Shown here one piece after another: positions 1 through 8,157 of a stretch of DNA of 64,000 nt. This DNA is from Paraburkholderia unamae (GTDB taxonomy: Bacteria; Pseudomonadota; Gammaproteobacteria; Burkholderiales; Burkholderiaceae), in contig NZ_QLSU01000025.1 of assembly GCF_003268775.1 (NCBI RefSeq), positions 1 through 64,000 on the forward strand, given 5' to 3'. Numbering within the stretch: position 1 is the first letter of the stretch; every line of letters begins with the position of its first letter. A program made the position numbers and the translations under genes. The notes beneath the pieces are model-generated. The model was not told the DNA's origin, did no database searches, and saw only the letters and a list, made by a program, of their open reading frames with translations.

Positions 1-100
1 GCTCGAACCCTGCGCGAGCACGCTGCCCACTAGTGGCAATAGACGCGGCGCCCTCGCCTGGAGCGCGCCGCATCCATTTCCACAATGATCGTGAAGCCGA

Positions 101-787
101 TCAGCGGGCCGGAACCGCCGGGAGGATTTCGTGCTGCACGGACGTGCGCTGCTTCGACTTGTGAACCATCGTGTACGCATAATCGACGCCCATGCCGTAC
201 GCGCCCGAGTGTTCCTTCGCGATCGCCATCACAGCGTCATAGGTCTCGCGATGTGCCCAGTCGCGTTGCCATTCGAGCATGACCTGTTGCCAGGTGACCG
301 GCACGACGCCGGCCTGGATCATGCGCTGCATGGAGAAGTCGTGCGCGTCCTTCGAGGTGCCGCCCGATGCATCGGCGACCATGTAGATCTCGTAGTCGCC
401 TTCGAGCATCGCGCACAGCGCGAAGGTCGTGTTGCAGACTTCCGTCCACAGGCCGGCAACGACCACCTTCTTGCGGCCGTTCGCGGCGAGCGCGTCACGC
501 ACCTTCTGGTCGTCCCACGAGTTCATCGACGTACGTTCGAGCAGCTTCTGGCCCGGGAACACGTCGAGCAGCTCCGGGTACGTGTAACCCGAGAAGCTTT
601 CCGTTTCGACCGTCGTGATCGTGGTGGGAATGTTGAACACCTTGGCTGCCTTGGCCAGCCCAACGACGTTGTTCTTCAATACCTGGCGGTCGATCGACTG
701 AACGCCAAAGGCCATTTGCGGCTGCTGATCGATGAAGATCAACTGGCTGTTTTGCGGGGTGAGTACTTCGAGTTTGGCGTTGCTCAT
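101..787 (-). CDS. Isochorismatase-family (YcaC-type) hydrolase
   Basis: A 228-residue cysteine hydrolase of the isochorismatase superfamily. Asp20 (FIDQQ) and Cys118 (TEVCNTT) occupy the catalytic Asp and Cys positions. An arginine (Arg85, in RTSMNSW) appears to stand where many isochorismatases carry the triad lysine, as I recall for YcaC-like members. Length and the conserved GLWTEVC block fit the YcaC/hydrolase-of-unknown-substrate group. The ATG is preceded by AAAGGA about 10 bases upstream. It has no signal peptide, so it is cytoplasmic. It is monocistronic and divergent from the XapX gene. Substrate is unknown; true isochorismatase activity is not implied. Only the 3' flank lies to its left, and bases 1-100 hold nothing I can call. 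Confidence 0.9.
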   Translation of the reverse strand: MSNAKLEVLTPQNSQLIFIDQQPQMAFGVQSIDRQVLKNNVVGLAKAAKVFNIPTTITTVETESFSGYTYPELLDVFPGQKLLERTSMNSWDDQKVRDALAANGRKKVVVAGLWTEVCNTTFALCAMLEGDYEIYMVADASGGTSKDAHDFSMQRMIQAGVVPVTWQQVMLEWQRDWAHRETYDAVMAIAKEHSGAYGMGVDYAYTMVHKSKQRTSVQHEILPAVPAR

Positions 788-920
788 GGTGCTTGCGTCC
801 TTTGATCGAGGAATAGGTAGACCGCCTCCTGGGCGGGACAGCCGAATTTCCGTCTGTCTTCTGCCTGGAGTTCGTCACTCCAGCTAGCGCCATTTGACAC
901 GCAATCACCAGCCAGTAGCT

Positions 921-1022
921 CTGAAGAATTCTGAAGAAATCTGACGTGGAATTCCCGGCTAACGCAAACTTCCTGAAGTATTCTGAATTAGCGCCCTCTA
1001 TCCAGTAGCAATCTGATAATTT
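921..1022. promoter_or_regulatory. Helically phased CTGA-type decamer repeats
   Basis: Between two divergent genes, near-direct decamers CTGAAGAATT, CTGAAGAAAT and CTGACGTGGA start at 921, 931 and 941. A second pair, CTGAAGTATT and CTGAATTAGC, starts at 973 and 983, and CTGATAATTT starts at 1013. The 10-base period places each repeat on the same DNA face, as in multi-subunit activator or repressor sites. The binding protein is unknown. Confidence 0.35.
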
Positions 1023-1074
1023 TATCGATCATGATTAAATATCATTTTTCACTGCAACAAAAGGAAATCATCAG

Positions 1075-1350
1075 ATGAATGCATATTTATTTTCGCTCCT
1101 CGCAGGCATTCTCGCGGGAGTCGTTTACAGTCTGATCGGCGTGCAATCGCCAGCCCCGCCCGCTATCGCCCTAGTAGGCCTGCTTGGCATTCTGGCTGGT
1201 GAGCAGATTTTGCCCCTTGCGCGGCAGATCCTGTCCGGCTTGAAGCCCGCAACGGCGTGGCGTGAAGCGAAATGCAGCCAGCACATGTTCGGCGCGCTGC
1301 CGGGCGGTCGTGCTCCTGGTGCGGGAAAGGAGGAGCGGCAATCGTCCTGA
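1075..1350 (+). CDS. XapX domain-containing small membrane protein
   Basis: A 91-residue protein with two hydrophobic segments (about residues 3-22 and 29-48) separated by a short SPAPPAI loop. This is the arrangement of XapX (DUF1427) proteins. The conserved GVVYSLIGVQSPAPP and GLLGILAGEQ stretches support the family. The tail (residues 55-91) is hydrophilic and longer than the core domain. An AAAAGGAA ribosome site lies about 9 bases before the ATG. Function of the family is unknown; members are often next to isochorismatase-like or xanthosine-related genes. Here it is divergent from the isochorismatase-like gene and convergent with the next one. Confidence 0.8.
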   Translation: MNAYLFSLLAGILAGVVYSLIGVQSPAPPAIALVGLLGILAGEQILPLARQILSGLKPATAWREAKCSQHMFGALPGGRAPGAGKEERQSS

Positions 1351-1431
1351 GCCGCCCTGGCGAACGTATTTTTCGTTTGACATACGAGCGTCATACTCAT
1401 CTATGACGCTATGCCTTTCGTCTATCGACTT

Positions 1432-3156
1432 CTATTGCGCCTCTCGGTGAGGCATGTCACGCATCGCCTTGCGGCTTAACCATGCGTGAATCTGGCCGAC
1501 GACCGCAGCGCCGTCACCCACAGCCGCCGCCACCCGCTTCGGCGCTCCCGAACGAACATCGCCTATTGCAAAGAGACCCGATACATTGGTCTCCAGCGGA
1601 AAACGTTCCGGGGCAATCGCCCCCTCAGGCTGCCCGGTTGTAATGAATCCGCGATCATCCAGTTGAACGCCAGCCGGAGTCAGCCAGTCGGCTTTGGGAT
1701 CTGCGCCGATAAACAGGAAGAGATGTCGCGTCTCGATGATCTCCTCGCCCGCGTCCTGATGCACGACGTGGACTCTCTCGAGCGCTCCATCATGGACGTC
1801 GAGGGACTCCACCGTGCAGCGCGTGCAAATCGACACGTTCTTGAGTGCGCCGATTCGATCGATCAGGTAGCGCGACATCGTGGCGTCGAGGCTATGGCCG
1901 CGTATCAGAACGCGTACGCTGCGTGCGAAGTTGGCGAGGAAAACGACCGCCTGTCCCGCTGAATTGCCGCCGCCGACCAGCACGATGTCCTGGCCCTTCA
2001 CGAGACTGGCCTCTATCGAGGAGGCCCAGTAATACAGCCCTCTCCCCTCAAAGCGCTCGAAGCCGTCTACCGCGGGCCTTCGGTACACGGCGCCGCTCGC
2101 AATGACGACGGTGCTCGCGCGAACACGCTGCTGACCGGAAAGTTCGACCGTGAATTCGCTCTCGCCGGCCTCGATCCTCTCGACGCCGGTCGGAATGGCC
2201 ACGTGCGCGCCAAACTTCAGTGCCTGCTGGAACGCGCGCGCCGCGAGCGCCTGCCCCGATATTCCGGTTGGGAAACCTAAGTAATTTTCGATTCTCGCGC
2301 TCGCACCGGCCTGGCCTCCCGGCGCACGCTTGTCGAACACCACGACGGAGAGGCCTTCCGACGCCGCGTACACCGCTGCCGCCAGGCCCGCCGGTCCGGC
2401 GCCGACGATCGCGATATCGTAGCGCTGTGCGCCATCGAAAATCGGCAGCAGACCGAGCCTGGTGGCGAGTTCGGCCTCGTCCGGCGCTCGCAACACCGAG
2501 CCGTCCGGACAAAAGACAAGCGGAAAATCATCGGGTGCCGAAGTCAGCCCGGCGAGCAGTCGTACGGCATCGGCATCGTTACGTGCATCGATCACGGCGG
2601 CCGGATACGCATTGCGTCGCAGGAAGCCCTGTAGACGTACCAGCCGGGCATCATCCCCGTTGCCGACGATGATCGGACCCAGGCCCTGCTCGATGAGCCC
2701 GAGACGCCTCAGGATCAGGGCGCGCATGATGTGCTCGCCGAGTTGGGCGTCCGCGATGATGAGGGCGCGGAGTTGCTCCGAGGTCAAGACGAGCGTATCG
2801 CAATCGGTGACGGCGACCGCATCAACGAGGGATGGCTTGCCGGTGAGCTGCGCCATTTCAGCCATAAAATGGCCCTCGCTATGCTCGGTCACCAGCGTGG
2901 CGTTTCCCTGCGGGTCGCGTGAATAGATGCGCACCCGGCCGCTCAGCAAAACGAATAGCCCGTCGGCTACGCGGCCCGTTTCAAAGATCGCGTCGCCGGC
3001 GGCAAACGACTTCTGGCGAGCAAAGCGACTGGCGCTGCGTATTTCCGCGCTCGACAGGCGCGGAAACATCTGGTGCTGCCGGTGCTCAAGCGATGAAAAC
3101 GGATGTTCGGTTTCGACTGGTCCGGTGTGCGTATCGTCGGCGTGGTTCATGAGCAT
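1432..3156 (-). CDS. Cyclic-nucleotide-binding / thioredoxin-reductase-like FAD oxidoreductase fusion
   Basis: About 574 residues from the MLMNHADD start. Residues about 25-145 form a CRP/FNR-type cNMP-binding domain (FETGRVADGLFVLLSGRVRI). Residues about 260-565 form a pyridine-nucleotide-disulfide oxidoreductase, with an FAD motif (VGAGPAGLAAAVYAASEG), an NADPH motif (LVGGGNSAGQA) and a C-terminal FAD site (LFAIGDVRSG). The redox CxxC of thioredoxin reductase, expected just before the NADPH motif, is absent: the stretch reads YYWASSIEASLV. Such fusions are known in proteobacteria, but their electron acceptor is unclear. The frame is open up to 3456, but the upstream part overlaps the Zur-like gene's promoter region and its composition is not protein-like, so I start at 3156 (or 3150). 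Confidence 0.85.
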   Translation of the reverse strand: MLMNHADDTHTGPVETEHPFSSLEHRQHQMFPRLSSAEIRSASRFARQKSFAAGDAIFETGRVADGLFVLLSGRVRIYSRDPQGNATLVTEHSEGHFMAEMAQLTGKPSLVDAVAVTDCDTLVLTSEQLRALIIADAQLGEHIMRALILRRLGLIEQGLGPIIVGNGDDARLVRLQGFLRRNAYPAAVIDARNDADAVRLLAGLTSAPDDFPLVFCPDGSVLRAPDEAELATRLGLLPIFDGAQRYDIAIVGAGPAGLAAAVYAASEGLSVVVFDKRAPGGQAGASARIENYLGFPTGISGQALAARAFQQALKFGAHVAIPTGVERIEAGESEFTVELSGQQRVRASTVVIASGAVYRRPAVDGFERFEGRGLYYWASSIEASLVKGQDIVLVGGGNSAGQAVVFLANFARSVRVLIRGHSLDATMSRYLIDRIGALKNVSICTRCTVESLDVHDGALERVHVVHQDAGEEIIETRHLFLFIGADPKADWLTPAGVQLDDRGFITTGQPEGAIAPERFPLETNVSGLFAIGDVRSGAPKRVAAAVGDGAAVVGQIHAWLSRKAMRDMPHREAQ

Positions 3157-3358
3157 CTCGTCTGCGGTTTCGTGCGATGCGCCTGTGCGCGGGTCGCTCA
3201 ACTTGCGTGAAACCTCAATGCTATCGACGGCAGAACCGAAAGGCACGATCGATAAGCTTAATAATTCTGAATCAGGTGGTTGGCCCGTGGCCTTCCCCTG
3301 CCTGCCTACGGGACGATGTATGATTTCGCTATCCGCCAGTACGCAGACATCGCCACCC

Positions 3359-3844
3359 ATGCCCACCCGCCGTCCCGCCCGCCCGAGCACCTCCCACGCA
3401 GCGACAGACTGGCCGTCGTGCCTGCGCGAAGCGGGGCTGCGTTCGACGGCGCTCACGGTCGCGGTGCTCGAACGGCTCGAACGCCTCGGGCAGCCGCTGT
3501 CTCACGAGGAACTCGCGCGCGAACTCGCCGCGACGGGAAGCCGGGAGAATGTGGACCGCGTGACCTTGTACCGGATACTCGACCGCCTCACCGCCGCCGG
3601 TCTGCTGACGCGCATCCAGGGGTCGGACCGCGCCTGGCGTCACGCGATCGCGCAGCAGGAAAGCGCCAGCGGCTATTTCGAGTGCGACCTGTGCCACACC
3701 ATCTCGGCGCTGCCCCAGGACCCGGAACTGGCCAGCGTGCTGGCCCGCATCGAGCGCAAGCTCAGCCGACGCGGCGTGCACAGCACAAATTCCGCTCTCA
3801 CGATTCACGGTACGTGCCGGGACTGTTCGGCCCACGGCGCGTAA
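3359..3844 (+). CDS. zur: Fur-family transcriptional regulator, probably Zur
   Basis: A 161-residue metalloregulator. The winged-helix part (about 20-95) carries the family's VDRVTLYRILDRLTAAGLL recognition region. The C-terminal dimerisation part has both structural zinc pairs, CDLC and CRDC, plus scattered histidines. The start at MPTRRP is chosen because upstream in-frame codons do not look coding; 3320 (MISLSAS) is an alternative. Assignment to Zur rather than Fur or PerR rests on neighbours: a gamma-carbonic-anhydrase-like gene and two COG0523 GTPases, a common zinc-starvation set. It is convergent with those genes, with only 8 bases between the ends. It presumably represses the GTPase promoter through the paired palindromes near 7000. 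Confidence 0.8.
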   Translation: MPTRRPARPSTSHAATDWPSCLREAGLRSTALTVAVLERLERLGQPLSHEELARELAATGSRENVDRVTLYRILDRLTAAGLLTRIQGSDRAWRHAIAQQESASGYFECDLCHTISALPQDPELASVLARIERKLSRRGVHSTNSALTIHGTCRDCSAHGA

Positions 3845-3852
3845 TTCCCCGC

Positions 3853-4413
3853 TCACAGCTCGTTCGCGATGCGGCGGTATCCCTGCACGAGCCTCACATT
3901 GGTCTGGGCGACGTCCTCGGAGAACTCCGACGCACTGGCGCTCACCTTCGGGATCGTCGAGAGGTCGGTGCCCGGCCCGATGCGCTGGGTCGACGGCACA
4001 TAGAAGCCGGCGGGAAGATCGCAGCCGTCGACCACGGCGTTGTGGCGCACGACACAGCCCTCCCCAACCGTGCAGTTGAACAGCACGCTGTTAAAGCCGA
4101 TGAAGACCCGGTCGCCCACTTCGCACGGGCCATGCACAATGGCGCGGTGGGCGATCGACGTATGGCGGCCGACCGTTACCGCCGCGCCCGACTTCGAGTG
4201 GATCACGACGCCGTCCTGGATATTCGAATGCGCGCCGATCAGAATCGGCTCGATGCCGCCATTCGCATCGGTTTCGTCCGCGCGGATCACCGCGTACGGA
4301 CCGATGAATACATTCCCGGCGACGACGACGCGTCCGCACAGGATGGCGGTCGGATCGACAAACGCACTTTCATGGACCACCGGCAGGTCGCCGCGTGGAT
4401 TCTTGCGGATCAT
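3853..4413 (-). CDS. Gamma-carbonic-anhydrase-like hexapeptide-repeat protein
   Basis: A 186-residue left-handed beta-helix protein of the COG0663 (YrdA/CaiE/gamma-CA) group. It begins MIRKNPRGDLPVV and runs through repeated hexapeptide turns (VHESAFVDPTAILCGRVVV, then IGAHSNIQDGVVIHS). The histidines of the family's metal site appear in GVVIHS and SIAHRAIVHG. It follows a COG0523 GTPase and belongs to the zinc-starvation block, where such proteins are often proposed as low-zinc substitutes. The start is the ATG at 4413, overlapping the TGA of an 17-codon reading frame; an in-frame TTG at 4440 is less likely. Whether it has carbonic anhydrase activity cannot be judged from sequence. Confidence 0.88.
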   Translation of the reverse strand: MIRKNPRGDLPVVHESAFVDPTAILCGRVVVAGNVFIGPYAVIRADETDANGGIEPILIGAHSNIQDGVVIHSKSGAAVTVGRHTSIAHRAIVHGPCEVGDRVFIGFNSVLFNCTVGEGCVVRHNAVVDGCDLPAGFYVPSTQRIGPGTDLSTIPKVSASASEFSEDVAQTNVRLVQGYRRIANEL

Positions 4414-4463
4414 GCCGTGACTCCGGGTTTGCGCTGCCAAGCGATGGCTTCAGGCGTCGTCAT
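4410..4463 (-). CDS. Possible 17-codon coupling peptide between GTPase and hexapeptide genes
   Basis: A tiny frame, MTTPEAIAWQRKPGVTA, starts in an ATGA overlap with the stop of the upstream GTPase and ends in an ATGA overlap with the start of the hexapeptide protein. It fills the whole gap between them. It could be a translational relay, a remnant of a longer gene, or chance. Confidence 0.25.
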   Translation of the reverse strand: MTTPEAIAWQRKPGVTA

Positions 4464-5548
4464 GCGGAATTCGCCTCCTGTGCGCGAATGGCCCCTACTT
4501 GCTGGAACAGCCGGAAAGTGGATTCGACCGTTTCGCGTTCCACCCCGCGCGTAATAAACACCACCCGCGAACGGCGATCCTCGCCCGGCCAGGCTTCGAG
4601 CGGCACCGGCGGATGAAACACGTGCTGGACGCCATGAATGACAATCGGCCGGTCTTCGCCTTCCACGTTCACGATTCCCTTGATGCGCAGCATCGACGGC
4701 CCCATCAGCGACAGCAATACGTCCAGCCAGTCGGTCAGCACCCGCTGCGCAATGGGCTCGTCCACCGTGAAGCAGAATGCGCGAATCTGGTCGTCGTGGC
4801 GGTTGACGTCGTGCGCGTGCGCATCGTGGTCGTGATGATGGTGCGGCCCGTCATGGCGATGCCCGTGGTCGTCGCCGCGATACCGCTCCTCGGCAAGCCA
4901 CCGTTCGACATCGGCGATCTTGCCGTTCGCCGTAAAGAGACTCAGCTCCAGTATCCGGTTCGCCGCGAGTTCGCCGTGGCCGACACGAATGACATCGGCG
5001 GCCGGATTGATCGCACGCAGCCGCTCATCGAGCCGCGCCAGCACATCGGCGCCCACCAGATCGGTCTTGGTCAGCAACAGCCTGTCGGCCATCGCGGCCT
5101 GCTTGACCGATTCGACGTGCGCGTCGAGCGTCGCTTCCGCGTTGCGGGCGTCGATGGTCGCAACGAGCCCGTCGAGCCGGTACCGGTCATGCAGGTCGGG
5201 ATGCGTCGCGAGCGTATGCACAATCGGTGCGGGGTCCGCGAGGCCCGTGGTCTCGATGACCACCCGGCTGAACTGCCGCTGCCCGTCCCGCGCGAAGCGC
5301 CAGTGAACATCTTTGAGCGTGCGCACGAGATCTCCGCGGATCGTGCAGCACAGGCAGCCGCTGCTCATCTCCACCACGATGTCTTCGCGGCTGTGGGCGA
5401 CCAGCAGGTGATCGAGCCCGATCTCCCCGAACTCGTTGATGAGCACCAGCGCATCCGCCATTTCCGGCTGCTGCACCAGCCGGTTGAGCACCGTCGTCTT
5501 GCCGCTGCCGAGAAAACCCGTCAGCAGGGTTACCGGAATCCGGTCCAT
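4460..5548 (-). CDS. COG0523 (CobW-type) metallochaperone GTPase, His-rich
   Basis: A 362-residue G3E GTPase. Walker A is GFLGSGKTT near the N-terminus, the metal-binding CxCC motif is GCLCC, the Walker B/switch region is IETTGLADP, and the guanine-specificity TKTD motif is in LLLTKTDLVG. A histidine/aspartate-rich loop (HHHHDHDAHAHD) before the CobW C-terminal domain fits a zinc-handling chaperone. A strong GGGGAGGG site precedes the ATG at 5548. The frame is also open to an ATG at 5692 that overlaps the upstream GTPase stop (ATGA). That would add a basic 48-residue extension, so the longer form cannot be excluded. It is the middle gene of a three-gene leftward operon. Confidence 0.88.
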   Translation of the reverse strand: MDRIPVTLLTGFLGSGKTTVLNRLVQQPEMADALVLINEFGEIGLDHLLVAHSREDIVVEMSSGCLCCTIRGDLVRTLKDVHWRFARDGQRQFSRVVIETTGLADPAPIVHTLATHPDLHDRYRLDGLVATIDARNAEATLDAHVESVKQAAMADRLLLTKTDLVGADVLARLDERLRAINPAADVIRVGHGELAANRILELSLFTANGKIADVERWLAEERYRGDDHGHRHDGPHHHHDHDAHAHDVNRHDDQIRAFCFTVDEPIAQRVLTDWLDVLLSLMGPSMLRIKGIVNVEGEDRPIVIHGVQHVFHPPVPLEAWPGEDRRSRVVFITRGVERETVESTFRLFQQVGAIRAQEANSA

Positions 5549-5688
5549 TGCGCCCTCCCCGTGTCGTGTGTCCAGCCCTTCGAAATCCGGCAGTTGCGCG
5601 CGCTTGCCCGTGCGCGGCGCACGCTCGCGCCGCGACGAGCGCCGGCCGTCACGATGCGAGCGGCGTAGCGCCGCGCCGGGCCGCTCGC

Positions 5689-6909
5689 TCATGCCGCGCC
5701 TTCTTCCTCCGGCACGCGTGCGCCCCAAGCGGGGAACGGATCGTCGTAAGCGATCCAACGTTGCGGGCCTTCGGCCATTTCCGCATCGCTCAGCAGGCAG
5801 GCATCCAGCCGATGGCGCAACGCCGGCTCATCCATGTCGATGCCGATCAGCACCAGTTCCTGGCGCGCGTCACCGACATTGGGCTCCCAGTTGCGCTCGA
5901 TGAATTCGAGCGATTCGGGATCCTCGGGCCAGTGCGACTTCGGCACCGCCGCCCACCAGAGGCCCGCCATGCCGTGACGGCACACGGCCCCGGCCTGCGA
6001 CCACGAGCCCGCGTGGGTCGGGCGGCTCGCGAGCCAGAAAAACCCCTTCGAGCGCACCACGCCCGGCCATTCGCTGTTGACCAGGTCCCAGAATCGCTGT
6101 GGATGCATCGGACGGCGCGCGCGCCACACGAAGCTGCGGATGCCATATTCCTGCGTCTCGGGCGTATGTTCGCCGCGCAGTTCCTTGAGCCAGCCCGGCG
6201 CCTTCGATGCCTCCTCGAAGTCGAAAAGCCCGGTGCCGAGCAGCCGGTCCAGCGGCACGCGGCCGAATTGCGCAATCTCGATGCGCGCACGCGGATTCAG
6301 GCTGTGCAGGATCGCCATCAGGCGCTCGCGCCCGACTTCGTCGATCAGGTCCGCCTTGTTCAACACGATCACATCGCAGAACTCGATCTGGTCGATCAGC
6401 AGGTCCACGACCGTGCGCTCATCTTCCTCGCCGAGCGATTCGCCACGCGACTGGAGGCTGTCCTGCGAGCCGTAGTCGTGCAGGAAATTGAACGCATCGA
6501 CAACGGTGACCATCGTGTCGAGCCGCGCGACGTCGGACAAGCTCTGGCCACGCTCGTCCGCAAACGTGAAGGTCTCCGCCACCGGCAGCGGCTCGGAAAT
6601 GCCCGTCGACTCGATCACCAGCTGGTCGAAGCGCCCTTCCTTCGCGAGACGATCGACCTCCAGCAGCAGGTCCTCGCGCAGCGTGCAGCAGATGCAGCCG
6701 TTGCTCATTTCCACGAGCCGCTCGTCGGTGCGGGAGAGCTGCGCGCCACCGTCGCGCACGAGCGTCGCGTCGATGTTCACCTCGCTCATGTCGTTGACGA
6801 TGACGGCAACGCGCCGCCCTTCGCGATTGTTCAGGATATGGTTCAGCAGCGTGGTCTTGCCTGCACCGAGAAAGCCCGAGAGGACCGTAACCGGCAGTCG
6901 TGCATCCAT
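5689..6909 (-). CDS. COG0523 zinc-starvation GTPase (ZagA/YciC/ZigA-like)
   Basis: A 406-residue G3E GTPase, the length of the YciC/ZagA/ZigA subgroup that is typically repressed by Zur. Walker A is GFLGAGKTT, the metal motif CICC sits in MSNGCICCTLREDLL, Walker B is IESTGISEP, and NKAD is present (VLNKADLID). The C-terminal CobW domain includes a Trp-rich segment (IRSFVWRARRPMHPQRFW). It is first in the leftward operon, about 80 bases downstream of two tandem GCAAC-N3-GTTGC palindromes. It probably delivers zinc to client enzymes under zinc limitation. The ATG is used as start because the GTPase core begins at residue 6. Confidence 0.9.
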   Translation of the reverse strand: MDARLPVTVLSGFLGAGKTTLLNHILNNREGRRVAVIVNDMSEVNIDATLVRDGGAQLSRTDERLVEMSNGCICCTLREDLLLEVDRLAKEGRFDQLVIESTGISEPLPVAETFTFADERGQSLSDVARLDTMVTVVDAFNFLHDYGSQDSLQSRGESLGEEDERTVVDLLIDQIEFCDVIVLNKADLIDEVGRERLMAILHSLNPRARIEIAQFGRVPLDRLLGTGLFDFEEASKAPGWLKELRGEHTPETQEYGIRSFVWRARRPMHPQRFWDLVNSEWPGVVRSKGFFWLASRPTHAGSWSQAGAVCRHGMAGLWWAAVPKSHWPEDPESLEFIERNWEPNVGDARQELVLIGIDMDEPALRHRLDACLLSDAEMAEGPQRWIAYDDPFPAWGARVPEEEGAA

Positions 6910-6986
6910 GGAATGGCTCCTTGCGTATCAGGGGATATCGATGACAGCCATCACACGGGCGCCTGCGCCCGCCGCCCATCTATATC

Positions 6987-7027
6987 GCAACAGGGTTGCA
7001 ATATAGCACTTATCGCAACCTTGTTGC
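6987..7027. promoter_or_regulatory. Tandem palindromic operator, probable Zur boxes
   Basis: Two copies of GCAAC-N3-GTTGC lie at 6987-6999 and 7015-7027, spaced 28 bases centre to centre. Both sit in an AT-rich context (TATC before each, ATA or ATTTA after). They lie upstream of the COG0523 GTPase operon and near a Zur-like gene. Assignment to Zur is by context. Confidence 0.6.
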
Positions 7028-7029
7028 AT

Positions 7030-7244
7030 TTATTATGCTCAGCCCGGAATGCCCAGGGTGCAGGCGGTTTCTGCCGCACACGACGAAGGGCGTCGGCATT
7101 TGCACGCGCACGCATATCATTATGCGCAAAGCGTGGTTCGCAAGCCTTCCCGTCATCCATAGAATGGGTGGCGTCATCTTGATGACACTCCTTGAGCCTT
7201 GTTTCAGGGCCCCACGCTCTCCGCGACGGGGCCCCTTTTCTTTG
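7030..7244 (+). ncRNA. Candidate small RNA or leader ending in an orphan terminator
   Basis: The rightward-facing terminator at 7207-7244 has no protein gene upstream on this strand. The stretch between it and the Zur boxes contains a perfect short hairpin, GTCATC-tt-GATGAC (7173-7186). It may encode a small RNA, or be an attenuated leader of the SDR gene that starts at 7372. The 5' end given is a guess, just right of the operators. Confidence 0.3.
7207..7244 (+). terminator. Rho-independent terminator
   Basis: GGGCCCC (7207-7213) pairs with GGGGCCC (7228-7234) over a 14-base loop. It is followed by CTTTTCTTT. Confidence 0.6.
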
Positions 7245-7371
7245 TCCGCGGAACACGCCAGGGCAAAGACCACCGGCACGCCACGTGCATCGCATCGCGT
7301 GGCCGCGCGAATATCGATATGCCGTTTCCTTCTTTTCCAAAAGCCCGCGCGGCGACTACCCTGGAAGGATC

Positions 7372-8145
7372 ATGAGCGAACTCTCTTCTTCACCGTCCCC
7401 GTCGGTTGCGTGGATTGCCGGCGTGGGCGCGAGCGCGGGCCTGGGTGCGGCGCTGGGCCGCCGCTTTGCCCGCGAAGGTTACACAATCGTGCTGACCGGC
7501 CGCACCGCGCAACGCGTGGAAGCCGTGGCCGCTGAAATCCGCGAGCAAGGCGGCCATGCGCTTGCCGCCGCCGCCGACATCACGAGCGAGCGGGATCTCG
7601 CGCGCGTCGCGCAGCTTGTAAAACGCGAGGGCGTCTTGCGCAGCGCGATTTTCAACGCAGGCAATGCCGTGCGGGCGCCAACGCTGGAGTTGAGCGTCGA
7701 GGCATTCGAATCCGTGTGGCGCACGAACGTGCTCGGCGGTTTCCTGTTCGCGCGCGCTTCGTTGCCGCTACTGCTGGACGGCCCCGACACAACGGGCGGC
7801 GCTGCACGAGCCGCCAGCCTCCTCTTCACCGGCGCGACGGCTTCGCTGCGCGGCAAGCCGCCGTTCGCGGCATTTGCGGCGGCCAAAGCGGGCCTGCGCT
7901 CGCTTGCGCAAACGCTTGCTCGCGAGTACGGACCGCGCTGCGTGCATGTCGCGCACGTCGTGATCGACGGCGGCATCGACGGCGAGCGGTTACGCAGCGC
8001 GGCGCCGCAACGCGTGCAGGCCGCCGGCCCGGACGGTTTGCTGCAACCCGAAGCGATCGCCGAAAGTTACTGGCAGTTGCACCGCCAGGCCCGCAGCGCC
8101 TGGACACAGGAGCTGGACCTGCGCCCGTGGCGCGAACCGTTTTGA
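7372..8145 (+). CDS. Short-chain dehydrogenase/reductase-like protein lacking the catalytic Tyr
   Basis: A 257-residue Rossmann-fold SDR. The cofactor loop reads GVGASAGLGAALG, the adenine-pocket motif is AADIT, and NAG is present (FNAGNA). The active-site YxxxK is replaced by FAAAK: Phe168 stands for the proton-donating tyrosine, while Lys172 is kept. This suggests an altered reaction, a binding role or a non-canonical enzyme. The ATG at 7372 follows GGAAGGA at good spacing. It lies 12 bases upstream of the CmcJ/NvfI-family gene and likely forms an operon with it, so the two may act on the same metabolite. Substrate unknown. Confidence 0.85.
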   Translation: MSELSSSPSPSVAWIAGVGASAGLGAALGRRFAREGYTIVLTGRTAQRVEAVAAEIREQGGHALAAAADITSERDLARVAQLVKREGVLRSAIFNAGNAVRAPTLELSVEAFESVWRTNVLGGFLFARASLPLLLDGPDTTGGAARAASLLFTGATASLRGKPPFAAFAAAKAGLRSLAQTLAREYGPRCVHVAHVVIDGGIDGERLRSAAPQRVQAAGPDGLLQPEAIAESYWQLHRQARSAWTQELDLRPWREPF

Positions 8146-8157
8146 TCGGGATACCTA

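Noticed and set aside
2927..3358. Upstream extension of the Zur-like gene
   Set aside because: The frame is open but antisense to the start of the oxidoreductase gene, and the added sequence has no Fur-family similarity.
5548..7182. Very long rightward open frame
   Set aside because: It is antisense to two well-supported COG0523 GTPase genes and has the arginine/histidine-rich composition of a shadow frame in high-GC DNA.
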